This document shows, in pieces, positions 8,973 through 18,470 of a stretch of 64,000 nucleotides of DNA; within the stretch, counting starts at the first letter, position 1, and each line of letters opens with the position of its first letter. Below the pieces are notes generated by a model. It ran no database searches. It was not told the origin of the DNA and saw nothing but the letters and a program-made list of their open reading frames with translations. Source of the stretch: Yoonia sp034652275 (GTDB lineage Bacteria > Pseudomonadota > Alphaproteobacteria > Rhodobacterales > Rhodobacteraceae); NCBI RefSeq assembly GCF_034652275.1, contig NZ_JAXIWG010000001.1:310001-374000 (forward strand). The letters are read 5' to 3'. The translations under genes and the position numbers were made by a program.

Positions 8973-9497
8973 TCAAAACACGAAGCGCTGGCTAAGGGTG
9001 ACGTACATCCCCAAAAGCGCCGTGCCGAAAATCGCGGCCATCGCGATGCATTGTATCCAGAACCGCAGGCGGAACAGCGCCTTGGCAAGATCTGCGCCAG
9101 CGGGTTGGTCAACCGCGAACCGCTTGCAGCTGCGCAAGGTCAATAGCCCCACAAACACCAGCGGGAACGCCAGACAGAACAGCCCCTGCGCCAGTTCCAG
9201 CCCGTAAACAAAGCCAAGCATACCAGCGACAGTGATAAAAAAGGCGGTCATCCCCGCCAGCACGACAGCAGGCGTGCCCGAAATCGTCATCAGCCTGCGC
9301 ACGTTGATCGCCACCAGTGCCTCAAGATCGCGTGCCGCCTGCCCGTCGTGCCGGCGCGCGCGATAGATCATGTCGAACGGCACGCCGATCACCCAGTGGC
9401 TGACCGTAGCCCATGTCACCATGACGGCCAGCCAGTACCAGATGTTCGAGAAGGTCCTGAAATCGATCAGGAAGAAAATGGTATCGATCAGGTCCAA
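8973..9497 (-). CDS. conserved four-helix membrane protein, function unknown
   Basis: A 174-residue protein with about four hydrophobic segments (near residues 17-40, 75-95, 98-120 and 145-170) and the conserved-looking N-terminus IDFRTFSNIWYWLAV...SHWVIGVPFDMIYRAR. Homologues in Rhodobacterales are, as I recall, sometimes labelled 'component of SufBCD complex', but nothing in this sequence shows a link to iron-sulfur assembly and no suf genes are adjacent, so I do not adopt that name. It lies 38 bp upstream of mfd on the same strand and is divergent from hemB. Confidence 0.7.
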   Translation of the reverse strand: MDLIDTIFFLIDFRTFSNIWYWLAVMVTWATVSHWVIGVPFDMIYRARRHDGQAARDLEALVAINVRRLMTISGTPAVVLAGMTAFFITVAGMLGFVYGLELAQGLFCLAFPLVFVGLLTLRSCKRFAVDQPAGADLAKALFRLRFWIQCIAMAAIFGTALLGMYVTLSQRFVF

Positions 9498-9616
9498 GGT
9501 CTGTTCCGCAAACTATGTGCTTCGCGACGATAGCGGGCCACAGGGGGATTGCCCAGACTTGTGATGGGGTAAAATCCATGCGACCAAAAGGCGACTTTGC
9601 AGCAAAGGCCCGCCCC

Positions 9617-10615
<999 letters not shown>

Positions 10616-10681
10616 GGTAACGGGTTGGTAAGACTTTGGCCTTATCACTAGAACGTGAAGTTTAAGGCCGAAGGTAGAATT

Positions 10682-11998
10682 GTGTTGTCGTTTCTCAAGA
10701 AAGTCCCGCCGCCGCCCGATCCGTTACTGACATTGATCGATCAGACGCAGGCGGTGATCCGCTTTACCGTCGATGGCACCATTGTTACGGCGAACGACAA
10801 TTTTCTAAAGGCGGTAGAATACGATCTGTCCGAAATTGTCGGACGGCACCACCGCATGTTTGTCGAACCACGCTACGCAGAATCGCCGGAATACGGCGAT
10901 TTCTGGAAAAGACTGGGCCAAGGACAGCCCTTTACGGATTGTTTTCCACGCCTCACGAAATCCGGGCGGACGATCTGGATTCAGGCCACCTATGGCGGGG
11001 TGCGCGATCTGGACGGTCGGATTGGCTCTGTGATCAAGATCGCCACCGATGTCACGCCACGCACGAATGCTTTCATCATGATTGGCAAGGGCCTTCAGGC
11101 ATTGAGCAACGGTGATTTTTCTGGCCGCCTGCCGATGTTTGGCCTTTCCGATGTCGATCCGATCGGGACCGCATTTAATCGGGCGGCCAGTGACCTTTCC
11201 GATATGATGCAAAGCGTTTCGCGTATCGCAGGGCAGGTCCGCGCTGTAAGTGGCGATCTGGAAGGTGCCTCTGCGCAACTGTCTGCCCGCACAACCGCGC
11301 AGGCCGCAACGCTGGAACAAACCGCCGCTTCGCTGGAAGAATTGACCACAACAGTGCGGTTATCGACCGACAGCCTGCGGGATGCGGAAAACCTTGCCTC
11401 CGAAACCGTCAGCGGAGCCCGCAAAAGCGATGAGGTGGTGAAACGCGCTATTGATGCGATGGCAGAGATCGAAACCTCCTCTGGCGAAATATCCAAGATC
11501 ATCGCTGTCATTAACGATATCGCCTTTCAGACCAATCTGTTGGCTTTGAATGCCGGAGTCGAAGCCGCGCGCGCGGGCGATGCAGGGCGCGGTTTCGCGG
11601 TCGTCGCGTCCGAGGTGCGGGGCCTCGCGCATCGCGCGCAATCCGCGGCAGGTGACATCAAAACCCTGATCAGCCGCAGCGCGGGGCATGTCTCGACGGG
11701 GGTCGGCCTTGTCAATGACACTGGCCGTGAACTCCGGACTATTGTCGAAAGTATCGGCAAGATCAGCGATGCCATGCGTACGATCGCAGAAAGCGCCCGC
11801 CAGCAATCGATCGCGCTTGATGAACTCAACAGCGGTGTCGGTCATCTGGATATCGTCACACAGCAGAACGCGGGCATGGTCGACCAGATGGCGCAGGTAA
11901 ATGCAACGCTGACGACGAATGTGGCGGCGCTGATTGACCAGATGGCGCGCTTTGATGCGTCAGATCGCCAGCCTCTGCTCTTGCGGCGCGCAAGCTGA
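10682..11998 (+). CDS. soluble methyl-accepting chemotaxis protein with PAS domain
   Basis: Cytoplasmic chemoreceptor without a membrane segment. An N-terminal PAS domain (about residues 20-125, TLIDQTQAVIRFTVDG...GRHHRMFVEP) precedes a HAMP-like stretch and the MCP signalling domain, whose hairpin tip reads IAFQTNLLALNAGVEAARAGDAGRGFAVVASEV. The PAS domain resembles those of aerotaxis-type receptors (haem or FAD binding not established). The start chosen is GTG 10682, preceded by GAAGG at 7 nt; GTG 10655 and TTG 10685 are alternatives. No other chemotaxis genes are nearby. Confidence 0.88.
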   Translation: MLSFLKKVPPPPDPLLTLIDQTQAVIRFTVDGTIVTANDNFLKAVEYDLSEIVGRHHRMFVEPRYAESPEYGDFWKRLGQGQPFTDCFPRLTKSGRTIWIQATYGGVRDLDGRIGSVIKIATDVTPRTNAFIMIGKGLQALSNGDFSGRLPMFGLSDVDPIGTAFNRAASDLSDMMQSVSRIAGQVRAVSGDLEGASAQLSARTTAQAATLEQTAASLEELTTTVRLSTDSLRDAENLASETVSGARKSDEVVKRAIDAMAEIETSSGEISKIIAVINDIAFQTNLLALNAGVEAARAGDAGRGFAVVASEVRGLAHRAQSAAGDIKTLISRSAGHVSTGVGLVNDTGRELRTIVESIGKISDAMRTIAESARQQSIALDELNSGVGHLDIVTQQNAGMVDQMAQVNATLTTNVAALIDQMARFDASDRQPLLLRRAS

Positions 11999-12117
11999 GC
12001 AGCCGGTCTGCCTGCGCAAAAATCCGCGCCCGCGCACCAAGCGCGTGACACTTTGGGCACAATCGCCTAATCTGAGTTGGTGAAGGGCGGTCAACGCCCC
12101 GTTTTGGCAAAGGGCAG

Positions 12118-12681
12118 ATGGATATGAGCAGTTTTTCTCGGCGCGGTTTCACGCTCGGTCTGATGGCAACAGGCGGCCTTGCGGCGTGTAACAACGGGAT
12201 CGGCACAGGTGGCGGCGCGATGATCGACGCGCGCGTCGATGCCACGCTGAACCAGATGTACAACGAATTCCCCGGCACGCGCGATCTTGCGTCGCGGGCA
12301 TCGGGCATGCTGGTTATGCCGCTGATTACCAATGCGGGGCTGGGGCTTGGTGGGTCTTTCGGGCGCGGCGCGCTGCGGATCGGGCCATCGACGGTGGATT
12401 ACTACTCGGCGACTTCGGGCAGTGCAGGCTTGCAGATCGGGGCGCAGCAATTCAGCTATGTGCTGTTTTTCATGACGCCGGACGCGCTGCTGGACTTCCG
12501 CCAATCGCCCGGTTGGGCGGCCAGTGCCAATATCGAATATGCCGTCAGCAACCAAAGCGACATGCTGCGCGCGGAAACCACGACGTCGCTGTCGCCGGTG
12601 ATTGCCGTGGTCTTCGGGCAGACCGGCCTGCGGATCGGCGCGACACTGGAAGGCAGCAAATACACACGCATCATCCCGTAA
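12118..12681 (+). CDS. SYLF (YSC84-like) domain lipoprotein with Tat-type signal
   Basis: A 187-residue exported protein. The N-terminus has a twin-arginine motif SRRGFTLGL followed by a lipobox LAAC, so it is probably a Tat-exported lipoprotein. The rest matches the SYLF/DUF500 (YSC84-related) lipid-binding fold: RASGMLVMPLITNAGLGLGG, ALRIGPSTVDYYSATSGSAGLQIGAQ, FMTPDALLDF and SPVIAVVFGQTGL. SYLF domains bind membrane lipids; the bacterial role is unclear. ATG 12118 and ATG 12124 are both possible starts. Confidence 0.8.
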   Translation: MDMSSFSRRGFTLGLMATGGLAACNNGIGTGGGAMIDARVDATLNQMYNEFPGTRDLASRASGMLVMPLITNAGLGLGGSFGRGALRIGPSTVDYYSATSGSAGLQIGAQQFSYVLFFMTPDALLDFRQSPGWAASANIEYAVSNQSDMLRAETTTSLSPVIAVVFGQTGLRIGATLEGSKYTRIIP

Positions 12682-12766
12682 CGCCAGCGCGACACCGGAT
12701 GTCGCAAACGGAACGCCGGACCTATCCGCCCCTGCCATAATGCGACAAACAGCAGGAGCAGCGCCC

Positions 12767-15175
12767 ATGAAAACCACCACCCGTGCCGTCATCATCGGAG
12801 GCGGCGTCGTCGGCTGTTCGGTCCTGTATCACCTGACCAAACTGGGCTGGTCTGATGTGACGCTGCTGGAACGGTCCGAGCTGACATCGGGGTCCACATG
12901 GCACGCGGCGGGCGGGTTCCACACGCTGAACGGCGACACCAATATGGCCGCGCTGCAAGGCTATACCATCCGCCTTTACCGCGAGCTGGAGGCGATCACC
13001 GGCATGTCCTGCGGGCTGCACCATGTGGGTGGCGTGACGCTGGCGGACAATCAGGACCGGTTCGACATGCTGGTCGCGGAACGCGCCAAGCACCGTTATA
13101 TGGGGCTGGAGACGGAAATCATCGGCCCTGCGGAAATCGCCAAGATCGCGCCGATCACAAACCTCGATGGCATCATCGGCGGGCTCTACGACCCGCTTGA
13201 CGGGCATCTGGACCCGTCCGGCACCACACATGCCTATGCGCGTGCGGCCAAGATGGGCGGTGCGACCATTGAATTGCATTGCAAGGTGATCGAAACGAAC
13301 CCCCGCGCGGACGGCACATGGGATGTGGTGACCGACAAAGGCACGATCCACGCCGAACATGTGGTCAATGCCGCGGGCCTCTGGGCGCGCGAGGTGGCGG
13401 CTATGGCGGGGTCCTATGTCCCGCTGCACCCGATGGAACACCAGTATATCGTCACCGACGACCTGCCCGAGATTTACGAGCGCGACAGCGAACACCCCCA
13501 TGTCATGGACCCTGCCGGCGAAAGCTATCTGCGGCAGGAAGGGCGCGGGTTGTGCATCGGCTTCTATGAACAGCCCTGCAAACCCTGGGCGGTGGATGGC
13601 ACGCCGTGGGATTTCGGGCACGAACTCTTGCCCGACAACCTCGACAAGATCGAGGATTCCATCGCCTTTGCCTACAAGCGTTTTCCTGTTCTGGAACGCG
13701 CAGGCGTCAAATCGGTGATCCACGGCCCGTTCACATTCGCGCCCGACGGCAACCCCTTGGTCGGTCCCGTGCCGGGGTTGCGCAATTACTGGTCGGCCTG
13801 CGGTGTCATGGCGGGATTCAGTCAGGGCGGCGGCGTGGGCCTGATGCTGGCGCAATGGATGACCACGGGCGAATGCGAACGCGATGTCAGCGCCTTGGAT
13901 ATCGCGCGCTATGGCCGCTGGATCACGCCCGGCTATACCCGCCCCAAGGTGATCGAGAACTACCAGAACCGGTTTTCCGTCAGCTACCCGAACGAGGAAC
14001 TGCCCGCCGCCCGCCCCCATCGCACCACACCGATGTATGACATTTTCACCGATCTGGGCGCTGTCTGGGGCCATCAATTCGGGCTGGAGGTTGCCAATTA
14101 CTTCGCCCAAGACGGCGACCCGACCTATGAAACCCCGACCTTCCGCCGATCCGACGCTTTTGCCGCGACCGCGCGCGAAGTGGCGGCCGTGCGCGGGGGT
14201 GTCGGCATCAACGAGGTGCAGAATTTCGGCAAGTTCAGCGTCACAGGCGCAGGCGCGCGCGCGTGGCTCGACCGGATCATGGCGGGCCGCATCCCGCAGC
14301 CCGGGCGCATGTCGCTGACGCCGATGCTGTCACCCAAAGGGCGGCTTTGGGGTGATTTCACCGTGTCGTGCCTTGCCGAGGATGATTTCCAGCTGACCGC
14401 GAGCTATGGCGCGCAGGAGATGCACCACCGCTGGTTCATGCAAAACGCAAGCCCCGAGGCGCGGGTCGAGAATATCTCGGACAAACGCACGGGATTCCAG
14501 ATTGCAGGGCCAAAGGCGCGCGATGTGCTGGCCGCCTGCACCCGCGATGATGTGGCGGGAATCAAGTTCATGGACGTGCGCCGCATGACCGTTGGTCAGG
14601 TCGCCTGCATCGTGCAGCGCGTCAGCTACACCGGTGATCTGGGGTACGAGATTTACTGCGACCCGATGGACCAGCGGCAGCTCTGGTGGACGCTCTGGCA
14701 GGCGGGCCAGCCTTTCGCGATCGCGCCTTTCGGGATGCGGGCGATGATGTCGCTGCGGTTGGATCGGTTCTTTGGCTCTTGGGGGCGCGAGTTTTCGCCC
14801 GATTACACCGCCGCCGAGACGGGGATGGACCGGTTCATCAGCTTCAAGAAAAACACTGATTTCATCGGGCGCAGCTTGGCCGAGGCGGAACGCGCCACGC
14901 CGCCCGCGCGGATGCTGGCGACCTTTGAGGTCGATGCCGACGATGCCGATGTCGTGGCCTATGAGCCTGTGTTCATCGGAGGCGAGGTCAAAGGCTTTTG
15001 TACCTCGGGTGGCTATTCCCACCATGCGGGCAAATCCATCGCCTATGCGCTGATCCCGCGTGCAGATGCGACAGACGATATGCAGGTCGAGATCGAGATC
15101 ATGGGCCAGCGCCGCCCGGCCCGCCGGATCACGACACCGCTGTTCGACCCTGACGGACAGGTCATGCGCGGATGA
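12767..15175 (+). CDS. FAD-dependent dehydrogenase with GcvT domain (dimethylglycine/sarcosine dehydrogenase-like)
   Basis: An 802-residue two-part enzyme: an N-terminal DAO-type FAD domain (about 1-390, dinucleotide loop GGGVVG at 11-16) and a C-terminal aminomethyltransferase (GcvT) domain (about 430-800, ITGAGARAWLDRIMAG, SYTGDLGYEIY). His46 in TSGSTWHAAGG aligns with the histidine that carries covalent FAD in mammalian dimethylglycine and sarcosine dehydrogenases. It probably demethylates an N-methyl amine and passes the C1 unit to tetrahydrofolate in the GcvT part. The start is fixed by AGGAG 9 nt upstream of ATG 12767. Exact substrate unknown. It overlaps the next gene by 4 nt. Confidence 0.88.
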   Translation: MKTTTRAVIIGGGVVGCSVLYHLTKLGWSDVTLLERSELTSGSTWHAAGGFHTLNGDTNMAALQGYTIRLYRELEAITGMSCGLHHVGGVTLADNQDRFDMLVAERAKHRYMGLETEIIGPAEIAKIAPITNLDGIIGGLYDPLDGHLDPSGTTHAYARAAKMGGATIELHCKVIETNPRADGTWDVVTDKGTIHAEHVVNAAGLWAREVAAMAGSYVPLHPMEHQYIVTDDLPEIYERDSEHPHVMDPAGESYLRQEGRGLCIGFYEQPCKPWAVDGTPWDFGHELLPDNLDKIEDSIAFAYKRFPVLERAGVKSVIHGPFTFAPDGNPLVGPVPGLRNYWSACGVMAGFSQGGGVGLMLAQWMTTGECERDVSALDIARYGRWITPGYTRPKVIENYQNRFSVSYPNEELPAARPHRTTPMYDIFTDLGAVWGHQFGLEVANYFAQDGDPTYETPTFRRSDAFAATAREVAAVRGGVGINEVQNFGKFSVTGAGARAWLDRIMAGRIPQPGRMSLTPMLSPKGRLWGDFTVSCLAEDDFQLTASYGAQEMHHRWFMQNASPEARVENISDKRTGFQIAGPKARDVLAACTRDDVAGIKFMDVRRMTVGQVACIVQRVSYTGDLGYEIYCDPMDQRQLWWTLWQAGQPFAIAPFGMRAMMSLRLDRFFGSWGREFSPDYTAAETGMDRFISFKKNTDFIGRSLAEAERATPPARMLATFEVDADDADVVAYEPVFIGGEVKGFCTSGGYSHHAGKSIAYALIPRADATDDMQVEIEIMGQRRPARRITTPLFDPDGQVMRG

Positions 15176-15762
15176 TTCCGATCCTGATCCTTGCGGCGGG
15201 CGCATCCCGCCGGATGCAGGGGCAGGACAAGCTGTTGCAGGTGGTCGAAGGCATGCCGCTTTTGCGCAGGCAGGTGCTGATGGCGCAGGCGACGGGCCAT
15301 CCGGTGTTCGTGGCCCTGCCCGCCGCCAACCATCCGCGCGCGGGCGTGATCCGCGATCTGGATGCGACGCTGCTGATCGTGCCGGATGCCGCGCAGGGCA
15401 TGGGTATCACCATGCGGGATGCGGTGGCGCAATTGCCGCAATGCGATGCTTTCATGATCCTGCTCGGCGATCTGGTGGCGCTGACCACGGCCGATCTGCA
15501 GGTGGTGTTCGCCGCACGGCACCTGCACCCCGACGCCGCTATCTGGCGCGGCGCGACCGAGGACGGCAAACCGGGTCATCCAGTGATCTTTGGCGCGGGG
15601 CTGCGGGCGGACTTTGCGGATCTGGCGGGGGATGCGGGGGCGGAGTCAATCGTGCAGGCGCACAAGGCGGCAACCCGTCTGGTCCCCCTGCCCGACCAGC
15701 GTGCACGTTTCGATCTTGATACGCCCGAACAATGGGAAGCCTGGCGCCGGACCGCGCTTTAG
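15172..15762 (+). CDS. MobA/MocA-like nucleotidyltransferase
   Basis: A 196-residue NTP_transf_3 protein. The N-terminal nucleotide-binding signature ILAAGASRRMQGQDKLL is clear, and the metal-binding LLGDLVALT and GHPVIF segments follow. This family transfers CMP or GMP to molybdopterin; the MocA type (CTP) is most similar. Coupling by ATGA overlap to an FAD/GcvT dehydrogenase rather than to a molybdoenzyme is unusual, so the substrate is open. It ends in a 4-nt convergent overlap with the Hint-domain gene. Confidence 0.78.
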   Translation: MIPILILAAGASRRMQGQDKLLQVVEGMPLLRRQVLMAQATGHPVFVALPAANHPRAGVIRDLDATLLIVPDAAQGMGITMRDAVAQLPQCDAFMILLGDLVALTTADLQVVFAARHLHPDAAIWRGATEDGKPGHPVIFGAGLRADFADLAGDAGAESIVQAHKAATRLVPLPDQRARFDLDTPEQWEAWRRTAL

Positions 15763-16529
15763 CCTTTGCGCGTGATCAGCCCGGCTTCGTTTTGTTGCAG
15801 CGTCTTGCGCGCGGCACGGTAGCGCCGGACGCCTTCCTTGGTGGCCAGTTCTGGAAACAACAGGAACAATTCTTCGCGCTGGTCGGCGTCGATGCCTTGC
15901 AGCGTGTAATCGCCGGGCTGGAAACTTTCGGTCCATGCACCGTCCGACAGCACGATTTCATGGGTTTCGCACATGAAATGGATATAGGTCGCCTCGGGCT
16001 GGTCCGAGGTTTCGATGCCTTTCATATGGGTCAGATGCTTGGCCGCGATCAGCACCTCTGATTCGTCGAAATAGAGCTTGGCCATTTCCGACACCACCAG
16101 AACACGGTGATTGGGCGATACGATCATGTCGCGTTCCGGCTGGCCCTGCCCCAGCGCGCCTTGCCGGATCAGAACGGGGCGCATGCTGGCCGTGACCTGC
16201 AAGTCCTGCATCGTCATCGTTTTCTGGCCAGCCCATGTGATAAAACGGATGCCGTTGTCGCGCGTCAGCACGCGGTCGCCGATCTTAAGATCCTCGACCG
16301 GTTTTTCGCCCTTGGGCGTCGCGATCCGGGTGCCGGGGGTGAAACAGGGAATGACCTCTGCGATGCGGGCAAAGGTCATGCGCGTGCCGCAGGCATAGCT
16401 GACACGGCTGCGATCAAGGGCGTCGGGTTTAAAGTCGATCCCGCACACCTGCGGACCCGTCAGGTTCAACAGGTCGCAACGGCCATAGGAAAAGCCCTGG
16501 TCGGAGATGTCAGTTGGAAACCTAGCCAC
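15759..16529 (-). CDS. Hint-domain (hedgehog/intein-like) protein
   Basis: A 256-residue protein whose region from about residue 61 to 200 is a Hint domain: nucleophile-containing CFTPGTRIATPKGEKPVEDL, KIGDRVLTRDNG, and the histidine motif VSPNHRVLV. Hint domains cleave the peptide bond before the first Cys; Roseobacter genomes carry many free-standing Hint proteins of unknown use. The only in-frame start is GTG 16529, 18 nt after an in-frame stop. The N-terminal 60 residues are shorter than in many relatives, so an N-terminal truncation is possible. Confidence 0.78.
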   Translation of the reverse strand: MARFPTDISDQGFSYGRCDLLNLTGPQVCGIDFKPDALDRSRVSYACGTRMTFARIAEVIPCFTPGTRIATPKGEKPVEDLKIGDRVLTRDNGIRFITWAGQKTMTMQDLQVTASMRPVLIRQGALGQGQPERDMIVSPNHRVLVVSEMAKLYFDESEVLIAAKHLTHMKGIETSDQPEATYIHFMCETHEIVLSDGAWTESFQPGDYTLQGIDADQREELFLLFPELATKEGVRRYRAARKTLQQNEAGLITRKG

Positions 16530-16762
16530 GAATTCGCGTTCTTTACCCTATGACGCGACAGGCGCCGGATGAGACAAAAACATACCGGACCTAACCGGCG
16601 GTTAACAAAGTCCGCTCTACATTCCCGAACTGGAACCTTTTTGCAAGATCGCAGCATGAAGACCTGACTTTAAGTAACTCCGATAGCCGCCGATCATGGC
16701 ATCAACATGACCTGCTGCAATAGATTGGTGTTTCGGGAAGGTCCGCGTCGAAAAGACGCGAT

Positions 16763-16848
16763 TGGTGCCGATGGAGGGACTCGAACCCACACGATGTTAC
16801 CACCGGGGGATTTTGAATCCCCTGCGTCTACCATTCCGCCACATCGGC
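16763..16848 (-). tRNA. tRNA-Leu (anticodon CAA)
   Basis: On the minus strand the 7-bp acceptor stem GCCGATG/CATCGGC, D-arm with AATGGTAGACGC, anticodon stem GGGGA/TCCCC enclosing TTCAAAA (anticodon CAA), a long class II variable arm and the T-loop GGTTCGAGTCC are all visible. The CCA end is encoded (plus-strand TGG at 16763-16765). A perfect 6-bp hairpin CGCGTC/GACGCG follows about 4 nt downstream and may aid termination or 3' processing. Confidence 0.96.
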
Positions 16849-16957
16849 ACTGGAACGGTTCCTAATCCGGCTGCATTGCGGCGTCAATCGGATTTGCAAT
16901 CGCTTGACGGGGCAGCGTCGGCATGGCCTAAGCAGCCTGACCAACAAAGGCTTTACG

Positions 16958-17536
16958 ATGCTGCGCGCACTTTACGACTGGACGATCGCTCTTGCGCAGA
17001 CGCGCTATGCGCTCTGGGCGCTGGCGGCTGTGGCTTTTATCGAATCGTCCTTCTTTCCGATCCCGCCCGATGTGCTGATGATCCCGATGATCATCGCCCG
17101 CCCGTCGCGGGCCTTTCTGATCGCAGGTGTGGCGACGGTCGCATCGGTGCTGGGCGGTTTGTTCGGCTATTACATCGGGTTTGCCCTGTACGAGACCGTC
17201 GGCGTCCAGATCCTGCAATTCTACGGCAAAGAGGCGTATTTCACCGAATTTGCTGCAACCTATAACAGCTATGGCGCATGGGCCGTGCTGGTCGCGGGTG
17301 TAACGCCCTTTCCTTATAAGGTCATCACTATCGCATCGGGTGTCACGCAACTGTCGCTGCCCGTGTTTATCGCGGCCTCGATCGCGGCGCGCGCTTTGCG
17401 GTTCTTTCTGGTGGCGGCCTTGCTGTGGAAATTCGGCGCACCAATCCGTGATTTCATCGAACGTCGGCTGGGCTTGATGTTCATCCTGTTCTGCGTTTTG
17501 CTGATCGGCGGCTTTGCCGTATTGGGGGTCATGTGA
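16958..17536 (+). CDS. YqaA/DedA-family membrane protein
   Basis: A 192-residue inner-membrane protein of the SNARE-associated (DedA/VTT) superfamily, YqaA branch. Motifs include FIESSFFPIPPDVLMIPMI near the N-terminus and the later YGAWAVLVAGVTPFPYKVITIASG, matching the family's re-entrant loop and [F/Y]xxxR/G region. Relatives act in lipid flipping or membrane homeostasis; no substrate is known here. Start ATG 16958 is set by AAAGG 7 nt upstream. The stop overlaps the dsbB start. Confidence 0.85.
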   Translation: MLRALYDWTIALAQTRYALWALAAVAFIESSFFPIPPDVLMIPMIIARPSRAFLIAGVATVASVLGGLFGYYIGFALYETVGVQILQFYGKEAYFTEFAATYNSYGAWAVLVAGVTPFPYKVITIASGVTQLSLPVFIAASIAARALRFFLVAALLWKFGAPIRDFIERRLGLMFILFCVLLIGGFAVLGVM

Positions 17537-18009
17537 CACGCAATCTGATGGTTTTTCTGGCCGGAGCTGGGTCCTTTGCCCTTTTGGCGGGGGCCTATCT
17601 GTTTCAGGCCTTAGGCTATCCGCCTTGTGCAATGTGCCTCTGGCAGCGCTGGCCGCATTTCGCGGCGATTGCGCTTGCGGCACTGGCGCTGCGGTTCGGC
17701 GGACGTCCCTTGCCCGTGCTTGGCGCTGTGGCAGCAGGTACGACGGGGGCGATCGGCGTGTTTCACACCGGGGTCGAGCGTGACTGGTGGGAAGGCCCGT
17801 CATCCTGTTCGGGTGTCAGCAGTCTGGAAGGGTTGTCGGGCGCCGATCTTCTGTCGCTTGACGGGCCGCGTGTCGTCATGTGCGATCAGGTGACGTGGGA
17901 ATTGCTGTCGCTGTCGATGGCAAGCTGGAATGCGGTTGCGTCCTTTGGTCTGATGGCGGTCTGGATCAGCGCCGTGATGATAGCAAAAGGCTCGTCTCGG
18001 ACCGCGTGA
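17533..18009 (+). CDS. dsbB: disulfide bond formation protein B
   Basis: Inner-membrane quinone reductase that reoxidises DsbA; 158 residues and four hydrophobic segments. The first redox pair is in PPCAMCLWQRWPH (CxxC at about 33-36), the second pair is Cys95 in SSCSG and a Cys near 115 in VVMCDQ, as in the family. It begins with GTG 17533, overlapping the upstream stop (ATGTGA), so the two membrane genes are coupled. Its 3' end overlaps the convergent Lrp-type gene by 44 bp. Confidence 0.88.
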   Translation: MTRNLMVFLAGAGSFALLAGAYLFQALGYPPCAMCLWQRWPHFAAIALAALALRFGGRPLPVLGAVAAGTTGAIGVFHTGVERDWWEGPSSCSGVSSLEGLSGADLLSLDGPRVVMCDQVTWELLSLSMASWNAVASFGLMAVWISAVMIAKGSSRTA

Positions 18010-18385
18010 CCCCGTCCATCCGGCGGATCGCAAACAACGCCTGATCGAAATCCTCAAGGCTTTTGGTGCCGATCTCGGCGATCAGGTCCCATGTGCCGTT
18101 GGTGGAATGGACCACGATCACTTCTGGCATGGCGGTCAGGCGTTTCATCACCCGTTCCGCCGCGCGCCCCGCGATTTCCAGCATCATCAGCCCGCGCACC
18201 GCATCGGGGCGCACGTCCGACCGTGTCAGCACGGTAAAGCCCGCAATCTCGCCCCCCGCGATCAGCCGGTCAAGCCGCGTGCGCAGCGTCGTGCGCGTCA
18301 CACCCACGATGGCCGCAAGGTCCGACAGCGACGCCCGCCCGTTCTGCCGCAGGGCGCGGATGATGGCGCTGTCCGTTTCGTCCAT
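17966..18385 (-). CDS. Lrp/AsnC-family transcriptional regulator
   Basis: A 139-residue regulator with an N-terminal helix-turn-helix (ALRQNGRASLSDLAAIVGVTRTTLRTRLDRL fold, residues 9-42) and a C-terminal RAM ligand domain (VHSTNGTWDLIAEIGTKSLEDF). It is divergent from the arginase-ornithine cyclodeaminase pair with an 85-bp gap that carries repeats suited to an Lrp-type operator, so it probably senses an amino acid such as arginine or ornithine and controls that pair (inference). It overlaps the 3' end of dsbB on the opposite strand. Confidence 0.88.
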   Translation of the reverse strand: MDETDSAIIRALRQNGRASLSDLAAIVGVTRTTLRTRLDRLIAGGEIAGFTVLTRSDVRPDAVRGLMMLEIAGRAAERVMKRLTAMPEVIVVHSTNGTWDLIAEIGTKSLEDFDQALFAIRRMDGVTRSETSLLLSSRR

Positions 18386-18417
18386 GATGACTGCCCAATC
18401 TGATCAATTCCTGCCCG

Positions 18418-18458
18418 TTTTGCACATTTTGCACGGTTCCGCCAAGCGGCGTTTTGGC
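18418..18458. promoter_or_regulatory. candidate operator between lrp-type gene and arginase
   Basis: A direct repeat TTTTGCAC at 18418-18425 and 18427-18434 (9-nt period) followed by an inverted repeat GCCAA-N8-TTGGC (18441-18458). Both lie in the divergent gap, where an Lrp-family autoregulator would bind. Confidence 0.4.
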
Positions 18459-18470
18459 TAATCTGCCGCA

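Noticed and set aside
8973..9497. Name 'component of SufBCD complex'
   Set aside because: Remembered as a database label for similar proteins, but neither the sequence nor the neighbours support iron-sulfur assembly.
16530..16762. Hidden gene between the first Hint gene and tRNA-Leu
   Set aside because: Short frames only, without ribosome sites; the only structure is a 6-bp hairpin next to the tRNA 3' end.
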